Below the pieces are notes generated by a model. That model ran no database searches, was not told where the DNA came from, and was given only the letters and a program-made list of their open reading frames with translations. Source: Pontibacter deserti (GTDB lineage Bacteria; Bacteroidota; Bacteroidia; Cytophagales; Hymenobacteraceae). Taken from it: a DNA stretch of 64,000 nucleotides. Of this stretch, positions 53,698-62,096 are shown one piece after another. Made by a program: the position numbers and the translations under genes. Every line of letters starts with the position of its first letter. Within the stretch, counting starts at the first letter, position 1. The stretch lies in assembly GCF_023630255.1 (NCBI RefSeq), contig NZ_JALPRS010000004.1:1-64000 (forward strand), given 5' to 3'.

Positions 53698-53791
53698 GTC
53701 CCCCTTTGAAGGGGGTAGGGGGATGATTACATATTTGAGACAAAATTTATCGGTTAACGATTGTCATCCCCAGCCCCCTTCAAAGGGGGAC
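53698..53791. repeat. inverted repeat with palindromic arms (CCCCCTTTGAAGGGGG)
   Basis: The left arm (53698-53726) is GTCCCCCTTTGAAGGGGG followed by TAGGGGGATGA; the right arm (53764-53791) is its near-perfect reverse complement. Each arm also contains its own 16-base palindrome. The 37-base centre is AT-rich. This looks like one of the short dispersed, perhaps mobile, repeat units of Bacteroidota spacers. It lies between fadA and the acyl-CoA dehydrogenase gene and could weaken read-through. Confidence 0.8.
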
Positions 53792-53836
53792 AAAAACTAA
53801 CTATAACTGTATCCAAAACCTTAAAACATACATCCC

Positions 53837-55627
53837 ATGGAAACTCAGAATAAAACCGCAATACTAAAAGGTGGTGAGTTCCTGATAAAGGAAACGAATC
53901 CGCAGGACGTATTTACGCCCGAAAATTTCAACGAAGAGCAACGCATGATGGCCCAGACCTGTCTGGACTTTGTGCGCGACGAAGTATATCCGCTGCTTGA
54001 CAGACTGGACAACCACGAAGAAGGCCTGATGGAAAACCTGATGAAAAAAGCAGGAGAACTTGGCTTGTTCGCAGTGTCTATTCCGGAACAATACGGTGGC
54101 CTGAACATGGACTTTAACACAGCGCTGCTGGTAACAGAGTCCGTTGGTGGTGGCCATTCATTCCCGGTGGCTTTTGCGGCACATACCGGTATCGGTACGT
54201 TGCCAATTTTATACTTCGGAACCGAAGAGCAGAAACAGAAGTATATTCCGAAGCTGGTGAGCGGTGAGTGGATGTCGTCTTACTGCTTAACGGAACCTGG
54301 TTCCGGGTCTGATGCACTAGCTGCTAAAACCAAAGCAGTACTGAACGAAGCAGGTACGCATTACATCCTGAACGGCCAGAAAATGTGGATCACAAACGCT
54401 GGTTTTGCCGATGTGTTCATCGTGTTTGCACAAGTGGATGGCGATAAGTTCACTGGTTTTATAGTTGAAAAAGATTATCCGGGATTGAGCTTAGGTAACG
54501 AAGAGCACAAGATGGGTATCAAAGGTTCGTCAACGCGCCAGGTTTTCTTAACAGACTGCGAAGTTCCGAAAGAGAATGTATTGGGCGAGATCGGCAAAGG
54601 CCATTTAATTGCGTTCAACATCCTGAACATCGGTCGTATTAAACTATGTGCAGCTACGCTGGGTGCTGCTAAAAAAGTAGCTGACCTGTCAGTGAAGTAT
54701 GCGAATGAGCGTCATCAATTTAAACTTCCTATTTCCAAATTCGGCGCTATACGTCATAAACTGGCAGAGCAGGCGATCAGAATTTATGCAGTAGAGTCGG
54801 CGCAGTACCGTGCAGGTATGGACATTTACCGCATGGAGCAGGAACTGATGGCTGCCGGCAAAGACGAGAACGAAGCATTACTTGGTGCTGCGAAGGAGTT
54901 TGCGGTAGAGTGCGCTATACTTAAAGTAGAAGGCTCTGAAGTGCTGGATTTTGTAGTAGACGAAGGTGTGCAGATCTACGGTGGTTACGGCTTCTCGGCT
55001 GATTACCCAATGGACCGTGCATACCGCGATTCACGTATCAACCGCATTTTTGAAGGTACCAACGAGATCAACCGCATGCTTACCGTGGATATGATCCTGA
55101 AGAAAGCCATGAACGGTGAACTGGATTTGATGGGACCAGCGCAGAATGTGCAGAACGAGTTAATGGCTATACCTGATTTTGGAAGCGAGGAGGAAGGACT
55201 GTTTGCTGCGGAGCACAAAGCCATCCGTAATCTGAAGAAAGCTATACTTTTAGTAGCGGGTACAGCAGTGCAAAAGTACATGGCATCATTGGCAAAAGAG
55301 CAGGAAATACTGATGCACATTGCCGACATGGCTATCAAAACATATGTGGCTGAATCTACTTTACTACGTGTAGAAAAACTGGTAAGCAATAGAGGCGAAG
55401 AAGCCGTAGCAAACCAGATCGATATTGTACGTGTGGTAGTGAATGATGCTGTTGATGCATCGTTTATAGCTGGTAAAGATGCTATTGCCGCGATGGCCGA
55501 AGGAGATGAGCAGCGCCTGTTATTTATGGGCTTAAAGCGTTTCACAAAGAAAGACCTGTTCAATACCAAGGATGCACGCCGTCGTATAGCAGCTGCCCTC
55601 ATCGAGGCAAACGAATACGTTTATTAA
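53837..55627 (+). CDS. acyl-CoA dehydrogenase, long VLCAD-like form
   Basis: 596 residues, FAD enzyme for the first step of beta-oxidation. YCLTEPGSGSDALAAKTKAVL and KMWITNAGFADVFIVFAQ form the FAD and substrate loops; VQIYGGYGFSADYPMDRAYRDSRINRIFEGTNEINRML is the C-terminal signature, with the catalytic Glu in IFEGTNE. About 200 residues follow the usual core, a C-terminal helical extension as in VLCAD/ACAD9-like enzymes that act on very long chains. Probably in the same regulon as fadN-fadA despite the repeat between them. Confidence 0.93.
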   Translation: METQNKTAILKGGEFLIKETNPQDVFTPENFNEEQRMMAQTCLDFVRDEVYPLLDRLDNHEEGLMENLMKKAGELGLFAVSIPEQYGGLNMDFNTALLVTESVGGGHSFPVAFAAHTGIGTLPILYFGTEEQKQKYIPKLVSGEWMSSYCLTEPGSGSDALAAKTKAVLNEAGTHYILNGQKMWITNAGFADVFIVFAQVDGDKFTGFIVEKDYPGLSLGNEEHKMGIKGSSTRQVFLTDCEVPKENVLGEIGKGHLIAFNILNIGRIKLCAATLGAAKKVADLSVKYANERHQFKLPISKFGAIRHKLAEQAIRIYAVESAQYRAGMDIYRMEQELMAAGKDENEALLGAAKEFAVECAILKVEGSEVLDFVVDEGVQIYGGYGFSADYPMDRAYRDSRINRIFEGTNEINRMLTVDMILKKAMNGELDLMGPAQNVQNELMAIPDFGSEEEGLFAAEHKAIRNLKKAILLVAGTAVQKYMASLAKEQEILMHIADMAIKTYVAESTLLRVEKLVSNRGEEAVANQIDIVRVVVNDAVDASFIAGKDAIAAMAEGDEQRLLFMGLKRFTKKDLFNTKDARRRIAAALIEANEYVY

Positions 55628-55649
55628 TTTCTGACCATTTATAGTTTAG

Positions 55650-55682
55650 AAAGGCTTTCTCTACAGGGGGAAGCCTTTTTGC
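55650..55682 (+). terminator. terminator after the acyl-CoA dehydrogenase gene
   Basis: AAAGGCTT pairs with AAGCCTTT, followed by T residues; 24 bases after the stop. Moderate stem. Confidence 0.65.
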
Positions 55683-55806
55683 TTTAAAATTGTATCAAAA
55701 CTGAGTGCAAAATACGTAATTGAATAATTTTATACTTAGTCGGGGCAAAAGCTACGGCCGATTTTACGTATGCAGAAAAGCGCCTTAATTGTACCTAAAT
55801 TTAACT

Positions 55807-56535
55807 ATGAAAGTAACCTGTCTTATACCTTGTTATAACGAGCGTGAGCGGATTGCCCAAGTGCTGAATGTGATCATTGATACCAGCTATATTGCTCAGG
55901 TAATTTGTGTAGATGATGGATCAGAAGACGGAACAGCCGATTATATAGAAATGCACTGGCCGGAAGTGGAAGTGATACGCATGCCGCAAAATGTTGGTAA
56001 AACAGCTGCTATAAAGTATGGCTTAAAGTACGTGCAGCACGAGGTATTACTGATGATGGATGCTGACCTGCAGGATCTGAGAAAAGAAGAACTGGAAGCT
56101 GCTTTAGATGCCTATCAGCATTATACCGGAATTGATATGATCATTATGCGGCGCATTAACTCGCCCTGGTTTGTAAAATGGTACCGTAGCGATGTGCTGC
56201 TTTCCGGGGAGCGTATACTCCGAACAGCCGACCTGAAACAGGTACTAAAACAAAAGCTAAAGTGCTACCAACTGGAGGTTGCCATAAACCGCTACATGCT
56301 GCGCCACAAACGAGTAGTGCGCTGGATGCCATGGTCAGCTATGAATACCTACAAGGTTGATAAACTGGGCGTACTGGATGGTTCTAAAAAAGAGTTTATG
56401 ATGTATGTGGATATTGTAAACTATGTTGGTTTTTCGCACATGTGCCTTCAACTGGCATCTTTTACCAAAAAGCTAAAGCATCATAAAACCACAAAACCAG
56501 CTAGAACTGATAATTATACTTTAAAACCTATTTAA
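55807..56535 (+). CDS. family 2 glycosyltransferase
   Basis: 242 residues from the ATG at 55807 (a TTG lies six codons upstream in frame). GT-A fold: VTCLIPCYNERERI, VICVDDGSEDGTADYI, NVGKTAAIKYGLKYVQHEVLLMMDADLQDL with the D-x-D metal motif. There is no C-terminal membrane helix, unlike DPM1/GtrB types. The second half (RRINSPWFVKWYRSDVLLSGERILR) may set acceptor specificity. It overlaps the convergent gene by eight bases at its 3' end. Confidence 0.86.
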   Translation: MKVTCLIPCYNERERIAQVLNVIIDTSYIAQVICVDDGSEDGTADYIEMHWPEVEVIRMPQNVGKTAAIKYGLKYVQHEVLLMMDADLQDLRKEELEAALDAYQHYTGIDMIIMRRINSPWFVKWYRSDVLLSGERILRTADLKQVLKQKLKCYQLEVAINRYMLRHKRVVRWMPWSAMNTYKVDKLGVLDGSKKEFMMYVDIVNYVGFSHMCLQLASFTKKLKHHKTTKPARTDNYTLKPI

Positions 56536-57976
56536 GCTGTATGTGATGCAACCTAAGACCTGCTTCGCGTTTTTTAGGACGTACTACAACAGTTACATCT
56601 TTGTCTGAGAACCAGGCCGTAAAATCTTTTACATAAGCCAGTTCCTTGTCGTTCGCTACGTTCAGACGAACACCTTTCGCTGGTGTGGTTTCTCCGGTCT
56701 TGGTATCTATCTGGCGTAAGTATAAGTCATATTTACCTTCCAGTTCTTCCAGCGTTAGCAGGCTAAGGGTATTGCCGTTCATATAAGCGCTGTAGGATAT
56801 ACCTGAAAATACATCTTCGGCAGAAGCCTGCTGGTGCTTCATTAAAACAGAGCTCCAGGCAGAGTTCATGTATTCATCGTATGCGAACAGCAGCATCTCT
56901 TTAGCAAAGTATGGAGCATTTTTGCCACCTGTTGTATACTTCTTCTCAGCCAGCACAATTATTTGGTTATCTGCAGCCTGATAGATGTCGCTTAGGTAAA
57001 TGTCTTCGAAACGCTTAGGCTTGTTCTGGTCTGTTTTATTAAGCCCATTTATTTTTGCCAGGTAATCAGCTGTAAACTTAAATTCCTCAGCAAATACCAT
57101 GTCTTCGGCTTCAAAGTTAAAGCGTACTGTTTTTAAACTATGATATAAACCCGAAGTCTCTTCTGCTGTTATCACAGCGCCATAAAGTTGTCCGTCTGAC
57201 ATCAGTTTGAAACGGGAATCCATTATGTATACTTTCTTGCCATCAAACACTCCGCCTACTAATACACTCATTATTTTGGCCTTTGGGTCCTTCAGGTTGT
57301 ACTGGCGCACTGTCAGGCGGTTCATGTTGTCAGAAATAAGGCTTAGGTGTTGGTCTCCCGCATTGTTAAGCTGCACATCCACCGACAAAATATCCCGCAC
57401 ATCGTTCAGGTTATAGTTGGTATCCTTGATCTTTGATAATTTCTCATCATACAACGAGCCGCTTATACTTCTGATCCTGTGGTTGCTATCGGCCTGCGTA
57501 TGGTATACCAGTAGCTTTGAACCATCCTGTGAGAAAGCTACGCCCGGCTCGCGGTTAGATACAGGACTCTCCAGTAATAACTGTTTGTCTTTTAAAGCGC
57601 CGCTCACCAGCTCAACATAATACCCGTATAGTTGCTGTGTATGCCCAGTTTTGGTTTGTGCTACAACTATAGCTGCATCTTTGGAAGTATAAAATCCATA
57701 TACAGTTTGCTCCGGTGTAAGCGGAATAGTCGCGCTCCACTGCTTTTTCAGGCCTGCCTGGTACTGCTCTACAGCATAGCTTCCATCGGCTTTGCGGCTA
57801 AGTATAACAAACTGTTCGGGGCCGGTAGGTATGGTTTTATTTGTAATGCGTTGGTTATACCTGTCTTCTGTTAGGTTTGGATGATACTCAAAAGGTGTCG
57901 TGCCTTTAGTTCTGGACTGACCATTAACCACACATGCCAATAAAGCAAAAACAAAAATGAAGAGCAGGTTTTTCAC
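56528..57976 (-). CDS. secreted protein, possible beta-propeller
   Basis: About 482 residues with a GTG start at 57976, which gives the signal peptide KNLLFIFVFALLACVVNG; a TTG at 58003 gives nine more residues. The mature chain is a series of beta-hairpins of about 45-60 residues (e.g. PEQFVILSRKADGSYAVEQY; QDGSKLLVYHTQADSNHRIRS), suggesting a propeller. AEKKYTTGG and AWFSDKDVTVVVRPKKREAG are found near the end. No family recognised. LLAC could be a poor lipobox. Role unknown. Confidence 0.68.
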   Translation of the reverse strand: MKNLLFIFVFALLACVVNGQSRTKGTTPFEYHPNLTEDRYNQRITNKTIPTGPEQFVILSRKADGSYAVEQYQAGLKKQWSATIPLTPEQTVYGFYTSKDAAIVVAQTKTGHTQQLYGYYVELVSGALKDKQLLLESPVSNREPGVAFSQDGSKLLVYHTQADSNHRIRSISGSLYDEKLSKIKDTNYNLNDVRDILSVDVQLNNAGDQHLSLISDNMNRLTVRQYNLKDPKAKIMSVLVGGVFDGKKVYIMDSRFKLMSDGQLYGAVITAEETSGLYHSLKTVRFNFEAEDMVFAEEFKFTADYLAKINGLNKTDQNKPKRFEDIYLSDIYQAADNQIIVLAEKKYTTGGKNAPYFAKEMLLFAYDEYMNSAWSSVLMKHQQASAEDVFSGISYSAYMNGNTLSLLTLEELEGKYDLYLRQIDTKTGETTPAKGVRLNVANDKELAYVKDFTAWFSDKDVTVVVRPKKREAGLRLHHIQLK

Positions 57977-58257
57977 GGGTAAAATATTTTTAACAGAACT
58001 CAAACTTAAGATATAACACAGGATTAGTCAAATTTAAATAATGTTCAGAATCAACAAAGTATAAGCTATGGTAACCGCTTCGGAAAGAATAGGATTTAAA
58101 TGAAAAGCGGAGCTATATAAGTATATTGAAGTAGTTAAGTATGAGCATCTTTTCAACGCCTGTCACACCTTAAAAAGCTTCTGTAGAATAAGAATAAAGC
58201 CGGTTCACCCAATTTGGGCTGATAGCTGTAACAAGTGCTAAGGATGCCAGTACATCT

Positions 58258-58494
58258 ATGCATAGAAAAGAAATGAAGTTTATACTTAAAATACTATCAT
58301 TCACAGCACTTTTACTGATAAGCAAATTTACCAAAGAGGACAAACTGATAACTACTCCTGCCGAAAACCCTCAGGTTATAGTTAGCACAGGGCAAAAAAC
58401 TTATACACAGCAGCTGCCAATTCATAAAACCAGTGGCAAGCAACCGGGAAAAACTGTGCAGGCCCTTGTGACAACACAAGCAACTATAAAATGA
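58258..58494 (+). CDS. possible small secreted peptide
   Basis: 78 residues: MHRKEMKFILKILSFTALLLISKFTKEDKL could be a signal peptide, then a Thr/Gln/Lys-rich tail with no predicted fold. It ends six bases before the recG stop on the other strand. Coding is plausible because the N terminus looks like a real signal sequence, but it could be a chance frame in a 500-base spacer. Confidence 0.32.
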   Translation: MHRKEMKFILKILSFTALLLISKFTKEDKLITTPAENPQVIVSTGQKTYTQQLPIHKTSGKQPGKTVQALVTTQATIK

Positions 58495-58500
58495 CGGATT

Positions 58501-60597
58501 TTAGCTGATACGGCTCCAGTTTACAGTATTAGCGCTCAACGACTGAATATGCCTGCGGATATTCTGATGTTCGGCATTTTCGAGTTGGGGGTCTTCGTGT
58601 AAGATATTCTGTGCGGCAGCACGCGCTTCCTGAAGTATAGGTGCATCTTTGGCAAGGTCAGCAATAAGCAGATCGAGCACACCGCTTTGTTGGGTTCCCA
58701 TCAGGTCACCAGGCCCACGTAATTTCAGGTCGATGTCTGCAATCTCGAAACCATTATTGGTGCGTACCATAGTTTCCAGGCGGGTCTTACTGTCTTTGCT
58801 GAGTTTGTAGCCTGTCATCAGTATACAATAGCTTTGCTCAGCGCCGCGGCCAACACGCCCGCGTAGCTGGTGCAATTGTGATAAGCCAAATCGCTCGGCA
58901 CTTTCGATGATCATTACCGAAGCATTCGGAACGTTTACGCCAACCTCAATTACGGTAGTAGCCACCATTATCTGCGTTTCGTTCTTTACGAAGCGCTGCA
59001 TTTCGTAGTCTTTGTCCGGTGGTTTTAGCTTACCGTGTACCATACTTACCTGGAATTCCGGAAAAGCCCGCCGTATACTTTCGTAGCCATCCATCAGGTC
59101 TTTGTAATCCATCCCCTCCGATTCCTCAATAAGCGGATATACAATGTATACCTGGCGACCAAGATTAATCTGGTCTCTTAAAAACTGGAAAACCCGCAGC
59201 CGGTGCGAATCAAATCTATGAGAGGTAATGATCTCTTTACGACCGGCAGGCATCTCATCAATTACCGATACATCCAAGTCGCCATATAAAGTCATGGCTA
59301 AGGTGCGCGGAATAGGGGTGGCCGTCATCACGAGCACGTGCGGGATGATGCGTGGGTTCTTGCGCCATAGTTTAGAGCGTTGCTCTACGCCGAAGCGGTG
59401 CTGCTCATCCACAATACACAGACCCAGATTATGGAACTGCACCACATCTTCGAGCAGGGCGTGTGTACCCACGATCATTTTCATTTCGCCGGAGCGGAGT
59501 TGCTCGTGCAGTATCTTCCGTTCTTTGGTTTTAGTTGAGCCGGTTAGTTTGCCAATATTTATACCTAGTCTGTCTGCAAAAGCCTTCAAGCCAACATAGT
59601 GCTGGTCTGCCAGAATTTCAGTGGGTGCCATCAGTACTGATTGAGCACCATTATCGGCAGCAATCAGCATAGTAATAAAGGCAACTATAGTTTTACCGGA
59701 ACCCACATCCCCCTGCAGCAGGCGGTTCATCTGCTTGCCTGAGGTCATGTCTTTGTGGATTTCCTTTATAACCCGCTTTTGAGCACCGGTCAAGTCGAAG
59801 GTCATGTGGTTTTTATAGAACTCCGTTACAGTTGGCACCTGCTTAAATATTTGACCGGCCAGATCTGCACGGCGAACAAATTTCTGGCGCAACAGGCGCA
59901 ACTGTATATAAAAAAGCTCTTCAAACTTAAGTCTGAACTTGGCTGCGTTATACTTCTCCACCGACTCCGGAAAGTGAATGTTTTGAAGTGCAGTGCGTTT
60001 ATCAATCAGGCGGTAATGGTCTATCAGGTCAGGCGAAAGCGTTTCCTGTATGTTGGGTGCAGCCAGCTTCAGCAACGACTCTATATACTTGGAGATTACT
60101 TTGCTGTCGATTCGGTGCGCTTTGAGTTTTTCGGTGGTATGATAAACCGGCTGCAGGAAAGCTGTGGTTTGCTTGGCTTCGCTCAGTTCTTCCAGCTCGG
60201 GGTGCGCCATGCTATACTTGCCGTTGAACTCGGTAGGCTTCCCGAAAACAATATAATCGGTGTGGTTCTTCAGTGATTTCTCCATCCACTTCACACCCTT
60301 AAACCAAACCAGTTCCAGTTCGTCGCCGGCTTCGTCTACCAGTGTAGCTGCCAGGCGCTGCTTACGGCCTTCGCCTAATAACTGCTTGCCCCGCACACGC
60401 CCACGCACCTGCACATACGGCATACTTTCATCAAGCTCGACAATGCGGTAAAACTGGGTGCGGTCCAGGTATCGGAAGGGGTAATGCTGGATCAGGTCGC
60501 CATAGGTATACATATTCAGCTCCTTCTGCAACAGCTCAGCGCGCTGCGGCCCTATCCCTTTTAGATACTCGATCTTTGTATGGAAGAAGTTACTCAA
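58501..60597 (-). CDS. recG: ATP-dependent DNA helicase RecG
   Basis: Reverses stalled replication forks and processes branched DNA. 698 residues: N-terminal wedge OB fold (about 60-160), then helicase motifs GDVGSGKT (Walker A), DEQHRFG (motif II), MTATPIPRTLAMTLYGDLDVS, and C-terminal TTVIEVGVNVPNASVMIIE with LHQLRGRVGRG (motif VI). Full length. It follows the HEPN gene on the same strand after a spacer made of repeat words. Confidence 0.97.
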   Translation of the reverse strand: MSNFFHTKIEYLKGIGPQRAELLQKELNMYTYGDLIQHYPFRYLDRTQFYRIVELDESMPYVQVRGRVRGKQLLGEGRKQRLAATLVDEAGDELELVWFKGVKWMEKSLKNHTDYIVFGKPTEFNGKYSMAHPELEELSEAKQTTAFLQPVYHTTEKLKAHRIDSKVISKYIESLLKLAAPNIQETLSPDLIDHYRLIDKRTALQNIHFPESVEKYNAAKFRLKFEELFYIQLRLLRQKFVRRADLAGQIFKQVPTVTEFYKNHMTFDLTGAQKRVIKEIHKDMTSGKQMNRLLQGDVGSGKTIVAFITMLIAADNGAQSVLMAPTEILADQHYVGLKAFADRLGINIGKLTGSTKTKERKILHEQLRSGEMKMIVGTHALLEDVVQFHNLGLCIVDEQHRFGVEQRSKLWRKNPRIIPHVLVMTATPIPRTLAMTLYGDLDVSVIDEMPAGRKEIITSHRFDSHRLRVFQFLRDQINLGRQVYIVYPLIEESEGMDYKDLMDGYESIRRAFPEFQVSMVHGKLKPPDKDYEMQRFVKNETQIMVATTVIEVGVNVPNASVMIIESAERFGLSQLHQLRGRVGRGAEQSYCILMTGYKLSKDSKTRLETMVRTNNGFEIADIDLKLRGPGDLMGTQQSGVLDLLIADLAKDAPILQEARAAAQNILHEDPQLENAEHQNIRRHIQSLSANTVNWSRIS

Positions 60598-60604
60598 AAC
60601 CTAC

Positions 60605-60710
60605 GGGTAAATTATGAATAATGAATTAAGAATTATGAATGAGATAAAGATAACGAATATGTCTGAATCAGAATTTGCAGGATTGGTTTGATATGCTGGA
60701 TTAAAATATA
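60605..60710. repeat. two degenerate repeat words between recG and the HEPN gene
   Basis: 60605-60640 is AAATTATGAATAATGAATTAAGAATTATGAATGAG, variants of AATTATGAAT. 60661-60710 is TCTGAATCAGAATTTGCAGGATTGG with a decayed second unit (TGATATGCTGGATT), like the AATCAGGATTTTCAGGATT word common in Bacteroidota spacers. Together they fill nearly the whole spacer. Confidence 0.55.
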
Positions 60711-60714
60711 TTAG

Positions 60715-61458
60715 TTACTTACTTAATTCCTTATTTATTAAATCAATTAGTTCTGAGAAGTGAACTATTGAATCTTCAATTCTTATTAATGTTTGGCTGC
60801 TAGTAGAGAAGTAATAACTACAAATAGTTATTACTTCTCTTCCCTCTTTTATTTCTCGCTTACTTCTAAGGTCAATTTCATTAAAGGAGAAGTTGTGGGC
60901 AAAATCATTCCTGTCTTTTCTGAAACTTCGTATAGTGTTCTCAAAATGTTCGAGTACCTTCGCTACATCACGTCCTTTAAGTTTATCGAGCACTTTCTTA
61001 TTGAACTTAGTACCGCTTACTATTGCAAGTTTGTAGTACACATTTAGTAAGTGATAAACTATATCGGCTGCAGATACATAGTGATAAAAGAAGTTTTCAA
61101 CTGAATAATCAAATAAGAACTTATTAGTCCTTATTGCTTTATCTTTTAAAAAAGGGAAAAACTCAGTAGAACCATCGTCAGTATTTTCAGCCCAATTTGT
61201 GTCAGGAATACCTCTTGAATAGTAAAACCTTAAAAGTACGTAGCTAAACTCTAACCTTCTAACCTTATTGTTAAATCTGTTTCTCCAAACTGTAAAGTCA
61301 TTTTCCTTAATAAAGTCTTCAGAAGTATTGACACTCTTTACACTATCATTAGTTGTCAAATACAACTTAGAAAGTAATGGCTGAGATTTTAGTATTTCTA
61401 TTCTCTCCTCTTTGGCAGGATATAGAAATGGCTCGTATTCTTTCTCTAGGTTTGTCAT
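60715..61458 (-). CDS. HEPN-domain protein (Cthe_2314-like), possible RNase
   Basis: 247 residues, mostly helical, no signal or membrane helix. FRKDRNDFAHNFSFNEID contains the HEPN motif R-N-x3-H (Arg183, Asn184, His188), the catalytic pattern of HEPN ribonucleases. The surrounding helix (VLEHFENTIRSFRKDRNDFAHN) and the long helical N-terminal part resemble the Cthe_2314 HEPN family; that link is tentative. The gene is visibly more AT-rich than recG and gldD on either side, has many Lys, Asn, Phe and Tyr, and breaks an otherwise compact region, so it may be a late arrival. No MNT or other antitoxin gene is adjacent. Confidence 0.68.
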   Translation of the reverse strand: MTNLEKEYEPFLYPAKEERIEILKSQPLLSKLYLTTNDSVKSVNTSEDFIKENDFTVWRNRFNNKVRRLEFSYVLLRFYYSRGIPDTNWAENTDDGSTEFFPFLKDKAIRTNKFLFDYSVENFFYHYVSAADIVYHLLNVYYKLAIVSGTKFNKKVLDKLKGRDVAKVLEHFENTIRSFRKDRNDFAHNFSFNEIDLRSKREIKEGREVITICSYYFSTSSQTLIRIEDSIVHFSELIDLINKELSK

Positions 61459-61475
61459 TTCTTAACAACCAGCAA

Positions 61476-62096
61476 TTACTTCCCTTTCTGCCACTTCAAC
61501 GTGTTCAGCAGGTGAATTACGTCTCTCTTTACAAATTCAATAACCGGGGCAAGCGAGTCGTTTTGGGTTGCGGTGCGGAAGTATAAAGCGCCGCGCAGGA
61601 AATGCTTGGTAGAATCAGTAACGTAGAACTGGAACTGGCTTGGTACTTCGCCTTCCAGTTCAAAAACAGAAGCTACTGCACCCGTTGGTGTTTTTACTTC
61701 GGTCTCTTCTATAGAGTAAGCCTTTATCTGGTGCTTGCCGGTTAGTTTACGAGCATCTTCTATCAAGCTGTTCAGCATTTTGTCGTTGCCTTGTAAATCC
61801 TTGTAAGTAAGCTGCACGTTTGCTCCCAGCCTCGGGTAAAGTATATTTATCCAATGGGGCTGTGCTATCAGCGACGAATCAGGGCGTATTTTAGCGTGGC
61901 TCGAAAACTCGAAAGTATACGGGTGCGCCTCTTTTAGAGGCTGGTATGTCTGGGCCGGAAGATCTATACGGTTATAGCCTTTTGGCTTCGGAGTATATTC
62001 TGTTCCACAGGAAACAACTGTAAGAGCAAGGGCAAACCATAACCCGAATTGTATCTTAGGTAACTTTGTGAGTGCGTTTCTTTTTACTTCCGACAT
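61476..62096 (-). CDS. gldD: gliding motility lipoprotein GldD
   Basis: 206 residues: lipoprotein signal with Cys30 (LTVVSC), then [21 protein letters not shown], the GldD signature, and a globular domain with [31 protein letters not shown] and [18 protein letters not shown]. GldD is needed for gliding in Flavobacterium johnsoniae; its exact task is unknown. The start lies inside gldE (41-base overlap) and no later start is available before the signal peptide, so the overlap is real. Confidence 0.92.
   Translation of the reverse strand: MSEVKRNALTKLPKIQFGLWFALALTVVSCGTEYTPKPKGYNRIDLPAQTYQPLKEAHPYTFEFSSHAKIRPDSSLIAQPHWINILYPRLGANVQLTYKDLQGNDKMLNSLIEDARKLTGKHQIKAYSIEETEVKTPTGAVASVFELEGEVPSQFQFYVTDSTKHFLRGALYFRTATQNDSLAPVIEFVKRDVIHLLNTLKWQKGK

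Noticed and set aside
55003..55602. 199-codon minus-strand frame opposite the acyl-CoA dehydrogenase gene
   Set aside because: Shadow of a certain gene; Ser/Arg/Ala-rich with no motif.
59755..60276. 173-codon plus-strand frame opposite recG
   Set aside because: Lies fully inside recG; no start signal or motif.
60715..61458. HEPN/MNT toxin-antitoxin pair
   Set aside because: No nucleotidyltransferase or other small partner gene is adjacent on either side, so only a solitary HEPN gene is reported.
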